From Nocardia brevicatena NBRC 12119 (GTDB lineage: Bacteria; Actinomycetota; Actinomycetes; Mycobacteriales; Mycobacteriaceae): a stretch of 64,000 nt of DNA. The stretch is taken from assembly GCF_000308495.1 (NCBI RefSeq), contig NZ_BAFU01000247.1, positions 1 through 64,000 of the forward strand. The letters run 5' to 3'. A model generated the notes under the pieces. It did no database searches. It saw only the letters and a program-made list of their open reading frames with translations, and was not told the origin of the DNA. Made by a program: the position numbers and the translations under genes. Position 1 is the first letter of the stretch, and every line of letters starts with the position of its first letter. Below are positions 27,092-35,823 of the stretch, in pieces.

Positions 27092-28261
27092 TTGTCCGCG
27101 CCAACGACGTCCACATCTGCCTCGTTGTTCGATCTGACCCCCGAATACCGCGACATCCAGCGCCGAGCCAGGGAACTGGCCGAATCGGTGTCCGGCTACG
27201 CCGTCGAAGCCGACGAATGCCGCCGGGTGCACGAGAAGACCGCCGCTGCGCTACGCGAGAGCGGTGTGGTCCGCTACGCCGTGCCCGCCCGGTTCGGCGG
27301 TGTGAACGATATGCCCGATCCACTGGCGATCGTGCTCATCCGCGAAGCGCTGATGTATGCCGGCGCGCACCTCGATTCCCTGTTCGGCATGCAGGGCGTC
27401 GGCAGTTACGCGCTCGCGGTCGGCGGTCGCGAGGCCGTGCAGAACGACTGGCTGCCGAAAGTGGCCGCCTTCGAGGCCATCGCGGCGATCGCGCTGACCG
27501 AGCCCGGCATCGGATCGGATCTGCGCGGCGTGACCACCACCATCGAGTCGACCCCGGCGGGCCTGCGTGTGAACGGCCGCAAGTCGTTCATCACCAACGG
27601 CGGCGCGGCCGACTTCTACTGCGTCCTCGGCCGGGAGGGCGACGGCTACTCGATGGCCCTGGTACCCGCCGACGCCGAGGGTCTGACCGTCACGCCGGGC
27701 GCCGACATCATCGCTCCACACATCCTCGGTGAACTCACCTTCGACAACGTCGTGGTTCCCCAGTCGCATCGCCTCGGTAACACCGGTGAGGCGTTCACCC
27801 TTATGTTGCAGACCCTCGCGGTGTTCCGGGTGACCGTGGCGGGTTCGGCGGTCGGCCTGGCGCAGGCCGCCTTCGACGAGGCCGTCCGTCACACCGGCAC
27901 CAGGGAGCAGTTCGGCAGGCCGCTGATCGGCCTCGGCGCGGTGTCCCAGCAACTGGCCCTCTCGTGGGCGGAGATCGAGTCCGCCCGGGCGATGACCTAC
28001 CGCGCGGCGGCGCCGGCGAAGAGCGATCCGCTCGCCCACCTGGCTATGACCTCGATCGCGAAGGTCGTAGCCACCGAGGCCGCGGGGCGGGTGGTGGACC
28101 GTTCCATGCAGTCCATGGGCCGTTTCGGCATGGTCCGCGGCTCGAAGATCGAACGGCTCTACCGGGCGGCCGGACCGCTGCGGATCTACGAGGGCGCGAC
28201 CGAGGTTCTACTCGACTCGTTGGGTCGTCAGATCGCCAAACGAGCCAAGGCCTCGGCCTGA
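27092..28261 (+). CDS. Acyl-CoA dehydrogenase
   Basis: 389 aa. Flavoenzyme that introduces the alpha-beta double bond in an acyl-CoA. Signatures: IAAIALTEPGIGSDLRGV (FAD/substrate loop, about residues 130-150), FITNGGAADFYCV, REQFGRPLIGLGAVSQQLA and IYEGATEVLLDSLGRQIAKR, where the Glu of YEG matches the catalytic base of medium-chain enzymes. I prefer the TTG at 27092, which has GAGGAG 6 bases upstream, to a GTG 19 codons earlier inside the previous gene. Fifth gene of the plus-strand operon. Confidence 0.92.
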   Translation: MSAPTTSTSASLFDLTPEYRDIQRRARELAESVSGYAVEADECRRVHEKTAAALRESGVVRYAVPARFGGVNDMPDPLAIVLIREALMYAGAHLDSLFGMQGVGSYALAVGGREAVQNDWLPKVAAFEAIAAIALTEPGIGSDLRGVTTTIESTPAGLRVNGRKSFITNGGAADFYCVLGREGDGYSMALVPADAEGLTVTPGADIIAPHILGELTFDNVVVPQSHRLGNTGEAFTLMLQTLAVFRVTVAGSAVGLAQAAFDEAVRHTGTREQFGRPLIGLGAVSQQLALSWAEIESARAMTYRAAAPAKSDPLAHLAMTSIAKVVATEAAGRVVDRSMQSMGRFGMVRGSKIERLYRAAGPLRIYEGATEVLLDSLGRQIAKRAKASA

Positions 28262-28341
28262 CCCGGTGCGCTGTCGGTCGAAACCACCACCGGTCACCAC
28301 TATCAGGAGAAATATGTCCCCCGAGTATTACGGTCGTGCTC

Positions 28342-29142
28342 ATGGCACCCGATGATCCCGCCGGCGCCGCGCCCGACTCGCCGGTGCTCGTCCACATCGG
28401 CGAGGGTGTCGCGCAGCTGACCCTGAACAATCCCCGGCGCAAGAACGCCATCGGCCTGGAGATGGCCGCGCTCATCGACGACTTCTGCGACCGTGTCCAC
28501 GCGGACGGCGCCATCGGCGCGGTCGTGGTGCGCTCGGCCGGGGCGTACTTCTGCAGCGGGGCCGACACCCGCGATCTCGCCGATTCCTCCTCCGACCCCG
28601 CATCCCCCGAGTCCGTGGCCCGCACCTCGGCGGTGTACAGCGCGTTCGTGCGGGTGGGCACGCTTCCGGTGCCCACCATCGCCCGCGTGGTTGGCGGCGC
28701 GGTCGGTGCGGGCCTGAATCTGGCCCTCGCCGCCGACCTGATGGTCGTGACCCCGGACGCAGTGCTCGACAGCGGTTTCCTTGCTCGGCGCATCCATCCC
28801 GGCGGCGGGCATCTGGCCCTGCTCGGCCGTCGGGTCGGATGGTCGGACACCATCGCCCTGGCCGCGTGCGGACAGTCCTTCACCGGGGCCGAAGCGGTCG
28901 ATCGCGGTCTCGCCTACGCCGCCGCGCCCGAGGACGAACTCGACGGGCTCATCGCCGGGCTCACCGCGCCCGCGGCCGCCGATCCGGAGCTCACCCGACG
29001 GATCATGACCAGTGCCCGGCTCGAACTCGGTCCCCCCGCGGTGAGCTGGTCCTCGGCGCTCGAGATCGAGCGCGGCGTGCAGATGTGGTCGATGTCGCGC
29101 AAGGGACAGTCCACCTGGTCGTCGCGAGGGCCAGGGCGATGA
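28342..29142 (+). CDS. Enoyl-CoA hydratase/isomerase, start possibly frameshifted
   Basis: 266 aa from the ATG at 28342. Crotonase family: LTLNNPRRKNAIGLEM, oxyanion-hole segment GAYFCSGADTRDL, and VGGAVGAGLNLALAADLMV. At the catalytic positions the protein has LDSGFLARRIHPGGG, which lacks the usual Glu, so it may be an isomerase or a divergent member. The ATG at 28342 has no ribosome binding site. An ATG at 28314 with AGGAG 6 bases before it is out of frame by one base, with CCCCC at 28317-28321 between. With four Cs the protein would begin MSPSITVVLMAPDD. This suggests an extra C there. The stop overlaps the next start (ATGA). Confidence 0.85.
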   Translation: MAPDDPAGAAPDSPVLVHIGEGVAQLTLNNPRRKNAIGLEMAALIDDFCDRVHADGAIGAVVVRSAGAYFCSGADTRDLADSSSDPASPESVARTSAVYSAFVRVGTLPVPTIARVVGGAVGAGLNLALAADLMVVTPDAVLDSGFLARRIHPGGGHLALLGRRVGWSDTIALAACGQSFTGAEAVDRGLAYAAAPEDELDGLIAGLTAPAAADPELTRRIMTSARLELGPPAVSWSSALEIERGVQMWSMSRKGQSTWSSRGPGR

Positions 29143-30302
29143 CGGATACGGAATCGGAAACCGATGCGGCAGCGAATGTTACGCGACTGCGGGAACTGCG
29201 CGGCCGGGTCCGCGCCTTCCTGCGCGCCGAACTCGACGCCGGGGCGTTCGAACCGGCGGCCGACAGCTGGATGACCGGCTTCGATCCCGGATTCAGCCGC
29301 CGCCTCGGGGACAACGGCTGGCTCGGCATGACGATCCCCACCCGCTACGGCGGCCACGGGCACAGCCCTGTCGAACGCTTCGTGGTGACCGAGGAACTGC
29401 TGGCCCACGGCGCCCCGGTCGCCGCACACTGGATCGCCGACCGGCAGATGGCCCCCTCCATCCTCGCCAACGGCACCGAGGAGCAGAAACAGCGCTACCT
29501 GCCCGGCATCGCCAGGGGCGAACTGGTCTTCGCGATCGGCATGAGTGAACCGGATGCAGGTTCGGACCTGGCCGCGGTGCGTACCAGGGCCGTTGAACAG
29601 GCCGACGGCTCGTGGGCCCTCACCGGCACCAAGGTCTGGACCACCGGGGCCCACCTGGCCCACGCGATGATCGTGCTGGCCCGCACCGACGGACAGCCGG
29701 GCGACCGACAGTCCGGACTGTCGCAGTTCATCGTCGACCTACCGCACCCCGACGTCGAGATCCGGCCGCTGCGCAGCATCGACGGCGACGCCCACTTCAA
29801 CGAGGTGATCTTCCACGACGCCCGCCTCGCGGCCACAGCCCTGCTGGGGCAGCGCGGCAACGGCTGGGCGCAGGTGATGGGCGAGCTCGCCTTCGAACGC
29901 TCCGGCCCGGAGCGCTACCTGTCGACGATGCCGCTGCTGCGGGCCTGGGCGCAGGTACTGCGCGAGACCGGCGCCACTCCGCAGCAGCGGGTCACGCTGG
30001 GCATGCTCACCGCACGCGCCTGGGCGCTGCGACGGATGTCGCTGGCGGTCGCCGCCGAACTCACCCGCGGCGGCAAGCCCGACATCATGGCGGCCATGGT
30101 GAAGGACCTCGGCTCGACCTTCGAAGGCGACGTGGTCGAGGCCGTGCGGTCGTCGACGAACGTCGAGCCCCGGATCGGCGGCAGCGACCCGTTCGCCCGA
30201 CTGCTGGCGGCGAGCATCCTGCACACGCCGGCGTTCACGCTGCGCGGGGGTACCAACGAGATCTTGCGCGGAATAGTCGCTCGCGGAATGGGATTACGAT
30301 GA
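29139..30302 (+). CDS. Acyl-CoA dehydrogenase, probable large subunit
   Basis: 387 aa. Full acyl-CoA dehydrogenase: GMTIPTRYGGHG, VFAIGMSEPDAGSDLAAVRT (FAD/substrate loop), LTGTKVWTTGAHLA and the C-terminal TLRGGTNEILRGIVARGMG, the GGTxEI form seen in actinobacterial FadE proteins. It overlaps the hydratase before it and the next dehydrogenase after it by 4 bases each. Paired adjacent dehydrogenases of this kind in mycobacteria and rhodococci form alpha2-beta2 complexes acting on bulky side-chain CoA esters (steroids, cyclic acids); this is the likely arrangement here (inference from gene order). Confidence 0.92.
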   Translation: MTDTESETDAAANVTRLRELRGRVRAFLRAELDAGAFEPAADSWMTGFDPGFSRRLGDNGWLGMTIPTRYGGHGHSPVERFVVTEELLAHGAPVAAHWIADRQMAPSILANGTEEQKQRYLPGIARGELVFAIGMSEPDAGSDLAAVRTRAVEQADGSWALTGTKVWTTGAHLAHAMIVLARTDGQPGDRQSGLSQFIVDLPHPDVEIRPLRSIDGDAHFNEVIFHDARLAATALLGQRGNGWAQVMGELAFERSGPERYLSTMPLLRAWAQVLRETGATPQQRVTLGMLTARAWALRRMSLAVAAELTRGGKPDIMAAMVKDLGSTFEGDVVEAVRSSTNVEPRIGGSDPFARLLAASILHTPAFTLRGGTNEILRGIVARGMGLR

Positions 30303-31408
30303 CACTTTTCGCCTCCGAACCGGCCGCGGTCACCGCGTCGATAATCGACCGGATCGGCATCGACACCGACACCCCGGCGGCGTCCTCGGATACCGCGGTG
30401 TGGGCGGCGCTGGCCGAGACCGGGTTCACCGCCATCGGCGTACCCGAGGACAAGGGCGGCAGCGGCGGCACATCCGCCGACGCACTGGCGGTGCTCGCCG
30501 CAGCCGCCGAAGCGGGCGCGCTGACGCCGCTGGCCGAGCATATGATCCTGGCCTCGCGACTGGCCGCCGAATGCGGATTCGCCGTCGGCGAGCGCACCGC
30601 CACCGTGGCGATCGCCGACCGGCGCTGCCTGCTGCGCGCCGAAGGCGACAACTTCGTGCTGGATGGGCCGGTGTCCGGCGTCGTCCACGGCCGCACGGCC
30701 GACCTGCTGATCGTGGTGTGCGAGCCCGACACCGACGACCGGGCGCGACGGCCGGACGAGGCCGCGACCTCCCACGGGGCCGAGGCCGGCGGCCGGGCGA
30801 TCGCGGTCGTCGCCGGCGACGCTCCCGGCATCTCGGTGACGGAGGGAACCGATCTGGTCGGCGCGCCCGTCGACGATCTCGTCTTCACCGCCACGCCGGT
30901 CGAGTTCCGCGGCGAATCCCCGCTCGGCAGTGCGGAACTGTGGCAGCGCGGCGCGCTGGCCTACAGCGTGGCGCTGGCCGGCGCGGCCCGCGCCGTGCGC
31001 GACCAGACGCTGCGCCACGCGGCCGAACGCACCCAGTTCGGGCGACCGCTGACGAAGTTCCAGGCGGTTCAGCAACGGCTGGCGACCCTCGGCGCGCTCA
31101 CTGCCATGATGGAGACCGCGACCGATGCGGCCGTGGCCACGCCCGGCGAATCGACCGCTGTCGCCGCGGCGAAAGCGGTGACCTCCGCGGCGGCCGGAGA
31201 GGTCGCGGCCATCGGCCACCAGATCCATGGCGCGATCGGATTCACCTCCGAACACCGGCTCGGCCGGTTCACCACATCGCTGTGGTCCTGGCGCGAGCGA
31301 TACGGTGACGAGCGCTACTGGGCCGACTCGCTGGCCGAACGGATTCTCGAGGGTGGCGCCGACGTCTGGGACATCGTCGCGGGGGGTGTGGAGTACGGCG
31401 ATATCTAG
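30299..31408 (+). CDS. Acyl-CoA dehydrogenase, probable small subunit
   Basis: 369 aa. Divergent acyl-CoA dehydrogenase: FTAIGVPEDKGGSG, RTQFGRPLTKFQAVQQRLATLG and HQIHGAIGFTSEHRLGRFTTSLW at the C-terminus. The substrate/FAD loop typical of the large subunit (TEPxxGSD) is replaced by low-complexity sequence around residues 130-190, as expected for a partner that shares an active site. Last gene of the plus-strand operon that starts at 23900; coupled to the previous gene by ATGA. Confidence 0.9.
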   Translation: MTLFASEPAAVTASIIDRIGIDTDTPAASSDTAVWAALAETGFTAIGVPEDKGGSGGTSADALAVLAAAAEAGALTPLAEHMILASRLAAECGFAVGERTATVAIADRRCLLRAEGDNFVLDGPVSGVVHGRTADLLIVVCEPDTDDRARRPDEAATSHGAEAGGRAIAVVAGDAPGISVTEGTDLVGAPVDDLVFTATPVEFRGESPLGSAELWQRGALAYSVALAGAARAVRDQTLRHAAERTQFGRPLTKFQAVQQRLATLGALTAMMETATDAAVATPGESTAVAAAKAVTSAAAGEVAAIGHQIHGAIGFTSEHRLGRFTTSLWSWRERYGDERYWADSLAERILEGGADVWDIVAGGVEYGDI

Positions 31409-31849
31409 TGTCGGTGCCGGCTGCGCCGGTGTGGTGGGTCGAATACCGGCTGCCACAGTGCGGGAATCGAGACGGCATCGCCGATCAAACTTTCGCCTTG
31501 CTTGTGCGCCCCGGCCGGCACACCGATACCGAACTCGTCGATATCGCCGAATACCTCTCCCACAGCGGTGAGCTCTTCCCTGAGCCGATAGACCCGCAGC
31601 AGGGTCGGAACCCGATTGATTTCCGAACGCCCGGCGGTAACGGAGCCCACCGACCCCATTCGCAAAGACCGCAACGGGCTTGTTCGACGATCTCTCCGAG
31701 CGCGATATCCGACAGATGGGCGGCCGTATCCCCGTGCCCGGCCTGTGGCGAACCGCCCTGGGTCGGGCGGAGGCTCTCGAGTCAGAGGATGCCTCGTGTG
31801 GCGGCAGAACCGACCGCCCAACCATGGGGAAGGCCCCGCGCGATCGTCG
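31409..31849. other. Gene-free stretch after the catabolic operon
   Basis: No supported coding sequence. Minus-strand open frames here show no family resemblance or ribosome binding site. No clear terminator hairpin was found after the dehydrogenase operon. Confidence 0.4.
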
Positions 31850-32330
31850 GCGTGCTCGGGGTGGGGTGTTGCCGCGATAATCACGGGACTCGCGACTCTC
31901 GTCGGCTTCGACTCCGCAGCGAACATGGCCGAGGAAGCCAAGGACCCCTTTCGCAGTGTTCCACGCGTTATCGTGGGATCGGTTACGGCAGCGGCGGTAT
32001 CGGGACCGTGTTCCTCATCGCGATCGAAGACTTCGCCCAGGCCGGCACTGGCGACACACCGGTTGCGGCGATCCTGCGCGACCAACTCGGTCCGGTGATT
32101 GAGCGCTTCCTCCTGGCCGCAATCGTGTTCGCGTTCTTCGGCGCCGGAATGGTTACCCTGGCCACCTGCTCACGCAGGGTGTTCGCGATGTCGCGCGACG
32201 CGCGCTTCCCGGTCCACCAGCTGACGCAGCAGGTCAATCCGCGCACCCGGACGCCGATCCCGGCGACCCGCAGAGAATCCCACACCGCTGGGAATTCGGC
32301 ACCGCGGTCCCAGCAGTGAGGCGGCACCCG
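31850..32330 (+). pseudogene. Amino-acid permease (APC family) fragment, frameshifted
   Basis: Middle part of an APC-superfamily transporter: IITGLATLVGFDSAANMAEEAKDPFRSVPRVI, the conserved transmembrane 6 region with its cytoplasmic loop. After a frame change near 31990 comes TVFLIAIEDFAQ, then VIERFLLAAIVFAFFGAGMVTLATCSRRVFAMSRDARFP, another highly conserved APC block, and NPRTRTPIPAT. Both ends of the transporter are missing. About 32331-32560 holds nothing recognisable. The amino-acid permease could have belonged with the PucR regulator that follows, but this is inference. Confidence 0.8.
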
Positions 32331-32560
32331 CTGCCATCACGGGCGTAGCCGCGGTGTTCGGATCCCGGGCCTCGGCTCTCGCGAATACGACCACATACAA
32401 GCGTCGGTGCGCACCACCCGGGATGCGGTAGACGGTCCTACTGTCGGACGGGTACCCGCCGCACCGGGGTCCGGGCAGGAGGCGTGCGACTCGACTGTGC
32501 CCTCTCGACGCACCGGGTCGGCGGCTACGGTGGCTGAACCGGTGTGGACAGGAGTGGCTC

Positions 32561-34096
32561 ATGGTGCGGTTGGACCATCTCGTGAACATATTGGGCGGAT
32601 ACGGAGTGCGGTTGCGCTGCTGCCCGGTATCGCGGGCGATAACGATCCGCAGCGTAGCGATGTTCGACGCGACCGCCCCGGAGAGCACGGCAGGCGATAT
32701 CTTCCTCGCCGTGGGGGCCCGGTCCGTGAGCGAAGCGGTGACCGGCGCGCGGGCGGCGCGGGCGGTCGCGGTGCTGGTCCGCGGTGGCACCGACGCCGAG
32801 CGGGAGGCTGCCGTGATCGGTCCGGGCGGCGGGGTCGCGGTGCTGATGGTCGATCCGGCGGTGTCGTGGAGTCAGGTCGCGGGGGTGGTGTACGGGCTGG
32901 TACTGGAAGGGCGCGAAACCGCGTCCGGGCGTGGCCCCACGGATCTTTTCGCTTTGGCGGATAGTCTGGCGACCGCGGTGGGCGCCGCGGTGACCATCGA
33001 GGATCGGCTGTCGCGGGTGGTGGCCTACTCCGCTTCACAGTGGGAAGCCGACCGGGCTCGGTCGGAGACGGTACTGGGACGGCAGGTGCCCGATACCCTG
33101 CGGGCACTCTTCGAAACCCGAGGTGTCTACGCGCACCTGGCCGACTCCGATGAACCCTTGTTCGTCGAGCCCGCGGAGGCGCACGGCCTCATCGGGCGGA
33201 TGGCGGTCGCAGTGCGTGTGGGTCGGGAACTACTCGGTTCCGTATGGGTGACCTGTTCGGCTCCATTGACGAACACACGGCGGACCGCGCTGGCCGAGGG
33301 CGCACAGACGGTGGCATTGCATCTGCTGAGGTCCCGGGCGAGTGCGGATCTGGAGCGTCAGGTGGAGTCCGAGCTGGTGCTCCGGCTGCTGGAGGGCACT
33401 CCCGATGCCACGACCGCGGTCGGTCGGCTCGGGTTGGCACCGGAACCGTTGCGGGTCGTCGCGGTACGCGCGCAGATCGCAGGTGAACGGCATACCGGAT
33501 TACTGCTCGCCTTCGAACAGGCCACCATCGGCTTCGGCTGGTCACGCCCGGGACGCAGCGCTCTGTCGGACAACACCGTCTACACGATCCTGCCCGGCGA
33601 GCAGGTCCGCGCGGCACGGGAGTGGGTGACAGCTCTGCGGGCCGCGCTACCCCCGCGGATGGCGGTATCGGCCGGGATCGGCGGACCGGCTTCGGCCACC
33701 GACCTCCCCGCCTCCCGGCAGGAGGCAGACGAGTGCCTGGCTCTGGGCGAGCGACAGTCAGCGGATATCGCATCCCCGGCGTACGACGAATCCTGGGATG
33801 AAATATTGCTGCAACGGTTGCGGACAGCGGCGAGTACCGGGCGTGTGCCGGCGCGCGGACCGGTCGCCGAGCTACGCCGATACGACCGCACGCACGCCAC
33901 GGCGTTTGTCGCGACATTGCGAGCCTGGCTCGACGCGCAGGGTGATCTCGCTGTGGCCGCCGACCGGCTCGGCGTGCACCCGAACACTGTCCGCAACCGG
34001 ATGCGAAGGATGCGCGAAGTAACCACGCTTGATGTGGACGATGTCCGCAAGCGTCTGGCGATGACGATCGATATGGCGATCCACGAGAGCGATTGA
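32561..34096 (+). CDS. PucR-family transcriptional regulator
   Basis: 511 aa. N-terminal PucR-like sensing domain to about residue 120, a GAF-like/GGDEF-like middle region, and a C-terminal PucR helix-turn-helix: LRAWLDAQGDLAVAADRLGVHPNTVRNRMRRM (about residues 450-485), the family signature. ATG at 32561 has AGGAG 7 bases upstream. PucR-type regulators control purine, amino-acid or aromatic catabolism. It lies directly downstream of a dead permease and the end of the catabolic operon on the same strand, so it may regulate either. Its own target is not visible. Confidence 0.9.
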   Translation: MVRLDHLVNILGGYGVRLRCCPVSRAITIRSVAMFDATAPESTAGDIFLAVGARSVSEAVTGARAARAVAVLVRGGTDAEREAAVIGPGGGVAVLMVDPAVSWSQVAGVVYGLVLEGRETASGRGPTDLFALADSLATAVGAAVTIEDRLSRVVAYSASQWEADRARSETVLGRQVPDTLRALFETRGVYAHLADSDEPLFVEPAEAHGLIGRMAVAVRVGRELLGSVWVTCSAPLTNTRRTALAEGAQTVALHLLRSRASADLERQVESELVLRLLEGTPDATTAVGRLGLAPEPLRVVAVRAQIAGERHTGLLLAFEQATIGFGWSRPGRSALSDNTVYTILPGEQVRAAREWVTALRAALPPRMAVSAGIGGPASATDLPASRQEADECLALGERQSADIASPAYDESWDEILLQRLRTAASTGRVPARGPVAELRRYDRTHATAFVATLRAWLDAQGDLAVAADRLGVHPNTVRNRMRRMREVTTLDVDDVRKRLAMTIDMAIHESD

Positions 34097-34310
34097 GCAT
34101 CAGTTGTAGAAGGTGAACAGTCGACGGGGGGAAACTGTGCTGAACGGACAAGCGCGGCGTAATCCCCCGGGCCATCATGGCTGGGACAGCGCATCGTTCG
34201 ACGGTGGAGGTGACCATGACACGCGCAGCGCGTCGACTCGGCCGCGAACGTGCAGCGGGGTATCCGGCGAAGAGCGCGATACCCGGCTGAATCCGAAACC
34301 ATTCCCCTGA

Positions 34311-34347
34311 TTCGTGGAGCCGGTGTCGTCGGTCCCGGCTCCACGAA
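34311..34347 (+). terminator. Hairpin 1 of a tandem pair
   Basis: Perfect 13-bp inverted repeat TTCGTGGAGCCGG, 11-base loop, CCGGCTCCACGAA. It lies 214 bases after the PucR stop and 90 bases before the GreA-like start. The stretch 34097-34310 holds no recognisable gene. Confidence 0.65.
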
Positions 34348-34350
34348 GTT

Positions 34351-34398
34351 CTGCCGTCAGGGCGGCCTTCCTCTCCTCCCCGACCGCCCTGACGGCAG
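34351..34398 (+). terminator. Hairpin 2 of a tandem pair
   Basis: Perfect 15-bp inverted repeat CTGCCGTCAGGGCGG, 18-base pyrimidine-rich loop, CCGCCCTGACGGCAG, starting 3 bases after hairpin 1. It ends 38 bases before the GreA-like ATG. It may be a second terminator for upstream transcription or an attenuator in the leader of the downstream gene. Confidence 0.65.
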
Positions 34399-34436
34399 AC
34401 ATCTCCCTTTCCCGATCGAGCCCCTGGAGGATGGAT

Positions 34437-34928
34437 ATGACCAGCAGCACGCCCGTATGGCTGACCCCACAGGCCCGCGAACAACTCCAGGCCGAGCTCA
34501 CCGAACTGCTCGCTTCCGATACCGCCGACAGCGACGGAGCCACCGATCAGGAATACGAGGTCGCCGCTCGGCATCAGCGCAAAGCGCGTATCCACCAGAT
34601 CCGGGATCTGCTGAGCAACGCGGTGTTCGGGCAAGATCCCCCCGACGACGGCATTGCCGAACCCGGCATGGTACTCACCGTCCGCTACGACGGCACCGAC
34701 GACACCGAAACCTTCCTCCTCGGCGCCCGTGACGTCGAATACGGCGGCCTGGAGGTCTACTCCCCGGACTCACCACTCGGAGCCGCCCTGACCGGAGCCC
34801 GCTGCGGCGAACAACGCACCTACCAGGTCCCCAACGGCGCCACGATCCGGGTCACACTCCTCGAGGCCGTCCCCTACGGCCGCATTACGGCAACCGCGGC
34901 GGACCGGGCCTCGGCTCCGGCCTCATGA
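34437..34928 (+). CDS. GreA/GreB-family transcription elongation factor-like protein
   Basis: 163 aa, close to GreA size. Gre factors insert an N-terminal coiled coil into the RNA polymerase secondary channel and help cleave backtracked RNA. Here the N-terminal helix runs WLTPQAREQLQAELTELLAS and RHQRKARIHQIRDLLSNAVF. The tip, normally with two acidic residues, reads SDTADSDGATDQEYE and is acid-rich. The C-terminal FKBP-like half has GMVLTVRYDGTDDTETFLLG and YSPDSPLGAALTGARCGEQRTYQVPNG, the diagnostic SPxSPLGxAL block. GGAGG lies 6 bases upstream of the ATG at 34437. It is probably an accessory paralogue of the housekeeping factor. Tandem hairpins upstream suggest attenuation. Confidence 0.85.
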   Translation: MTSSTPVWLTPQAREQLQAELTELLASDTADSDGATDQEYEVAARHQRKARIHQIRDLLSNAVFGQDPPDDGIAEPGMVLTVRYDGTDDTETFLLGARDVEYGGLEVYSPDSPLGAALTGARCGEQRTYQVPNGATIRVTLLEAVPYGRITATAADRASAPAS

Positions 34929-35009
34929 TGCCGCCATACCGCCTCGTACACCGGCATGACACGAACACCCGGCCGTACACCCGCTCGGGTTCGACGCCAT
35001 CGGCACCTA

Positions 35010-35037
35010 CCGCCCCGCCGAGACATCGGCGGGGCGG
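35010..35037 (+). terminator. 12-bp GC hairpin terminator
   Basis: CCGCCCCGCCGA-GACA-TCGGCGGGGCGG, a perfect 12-bp stem with a GACA tetraloop, 82 bases after the GreA-like gene and before the next gene on the same strand. Confidence 0.75.
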
Positions 35038-35154
35038 ATGGCGGAACGCAACGAATCCGGCGACATCGGTGTTCTCGACGGTGCGCGATCGCGTGCGGGC
35101 TGCCTGCCTGTAACCACAACGACCGCCGACAACGGCCCACCCCGAGGATCGCTC

Positions 35155-35733
35155 ATGCCTGATGTCGAAATAACCCTGGTAGATATCGCTACCCCGGCGA
35201 TCAGGCGTGACAACCGGACGATCGCACTGCCGGTCGCCTCGTGGCTGTCCGCAGGATTTTGGGACCTCTTCGGTCTTCCCGCTGTCGACAGCGTCCTGAG
35301 CGCGCTCTCCTTCGGCACCGAGCGCTCACCTCGCACCTATATCGCCGGGGTCCTCGACGATCCCCCCGCATGGACCTCGGCTCCGCTGGCCGTGCATGTA
35401 CCCGCGACCATCGGCGCCGGTCCGGGGGTGCTGCGGGTTTCCGGTGCGATGACCGATGAGCTACGCCGCGTGGCCGAATGCACCGGACTGGTGATAACTC
35501 TCGCCGCACCCGGCCGACGCCGGCTGCACCGAAGCCGGCCGGTGAAGGTGTGGGAACCACACCGGTGGCACACAGCCATCCTGGTCCCCCGCGACGAACC
35601 CGAGACACCGTCTCCCCCGCACGAGTCGGAATCCGTACTCCCTCGCCGTATGGGCGAGACGCCGCGGCGCGCTCGCCGCGGCGTCGACGCGCGGCCCACC
35701 ACGACGAACCGAGGAAGCACGCGGACGCGGTAG
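35155..35733 (+). CDS. Hypothetical protein
   Basis: 192 aa, not recognised. It begins MPDVEITLVDIATPAIRRD, with alternating hydrophobic strands to about residue 130 and then an Arg/Pro-rich, probably disordered tail (TPSPPHESES, RRARRGVDARPTT). There is no signal peptide and no membrane segment. AGGA lies 6 bases before the ATG at 35155. Codon use resembles the neighbours in the first two thirds; the tail may be partly non-native or out of frame. It lies alone after a terminator. Confidence 0.5.
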   Translation: MPDVEITLVDIATPAIRRDNRTIALPVASWLSAGFWDLFGLPAVDSVLSALSFGTERSPRTYIAGVLDDPPAWTSAPLAVHVPATIGAGPGVLRVSGAMTDELRRVAECTGLVITLAAPGRRRLHRSRPVKVWEPHRWHTAILVPRDEPETPSPPHESESVLPRRMGETPRRARRGVDARPTTTNRGSTRTR

Positions 35734-35823
35734 GTGCCGTCCACGCCCGGGGCCGCATTCGGAAGAGACCGATCGCCCCGGTTCCCCGATCACCGCTGCG
35801 TCGAACCCGCATCCGAGTAGGGG

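Noticed and set aside
31409-31680. Possible gene on the minus strand (EVFGDIDEFGIGV region)
   Set aside because: No recognisable family and no start signal; not separable from a random high-GC open frame.
34113-34310. Short plus-strand frame before the tandem hairpins
   Set aside because: GTG start without a ribosome binding site, polar low-complexity translation, no family; overlaps a likely untranslated region.
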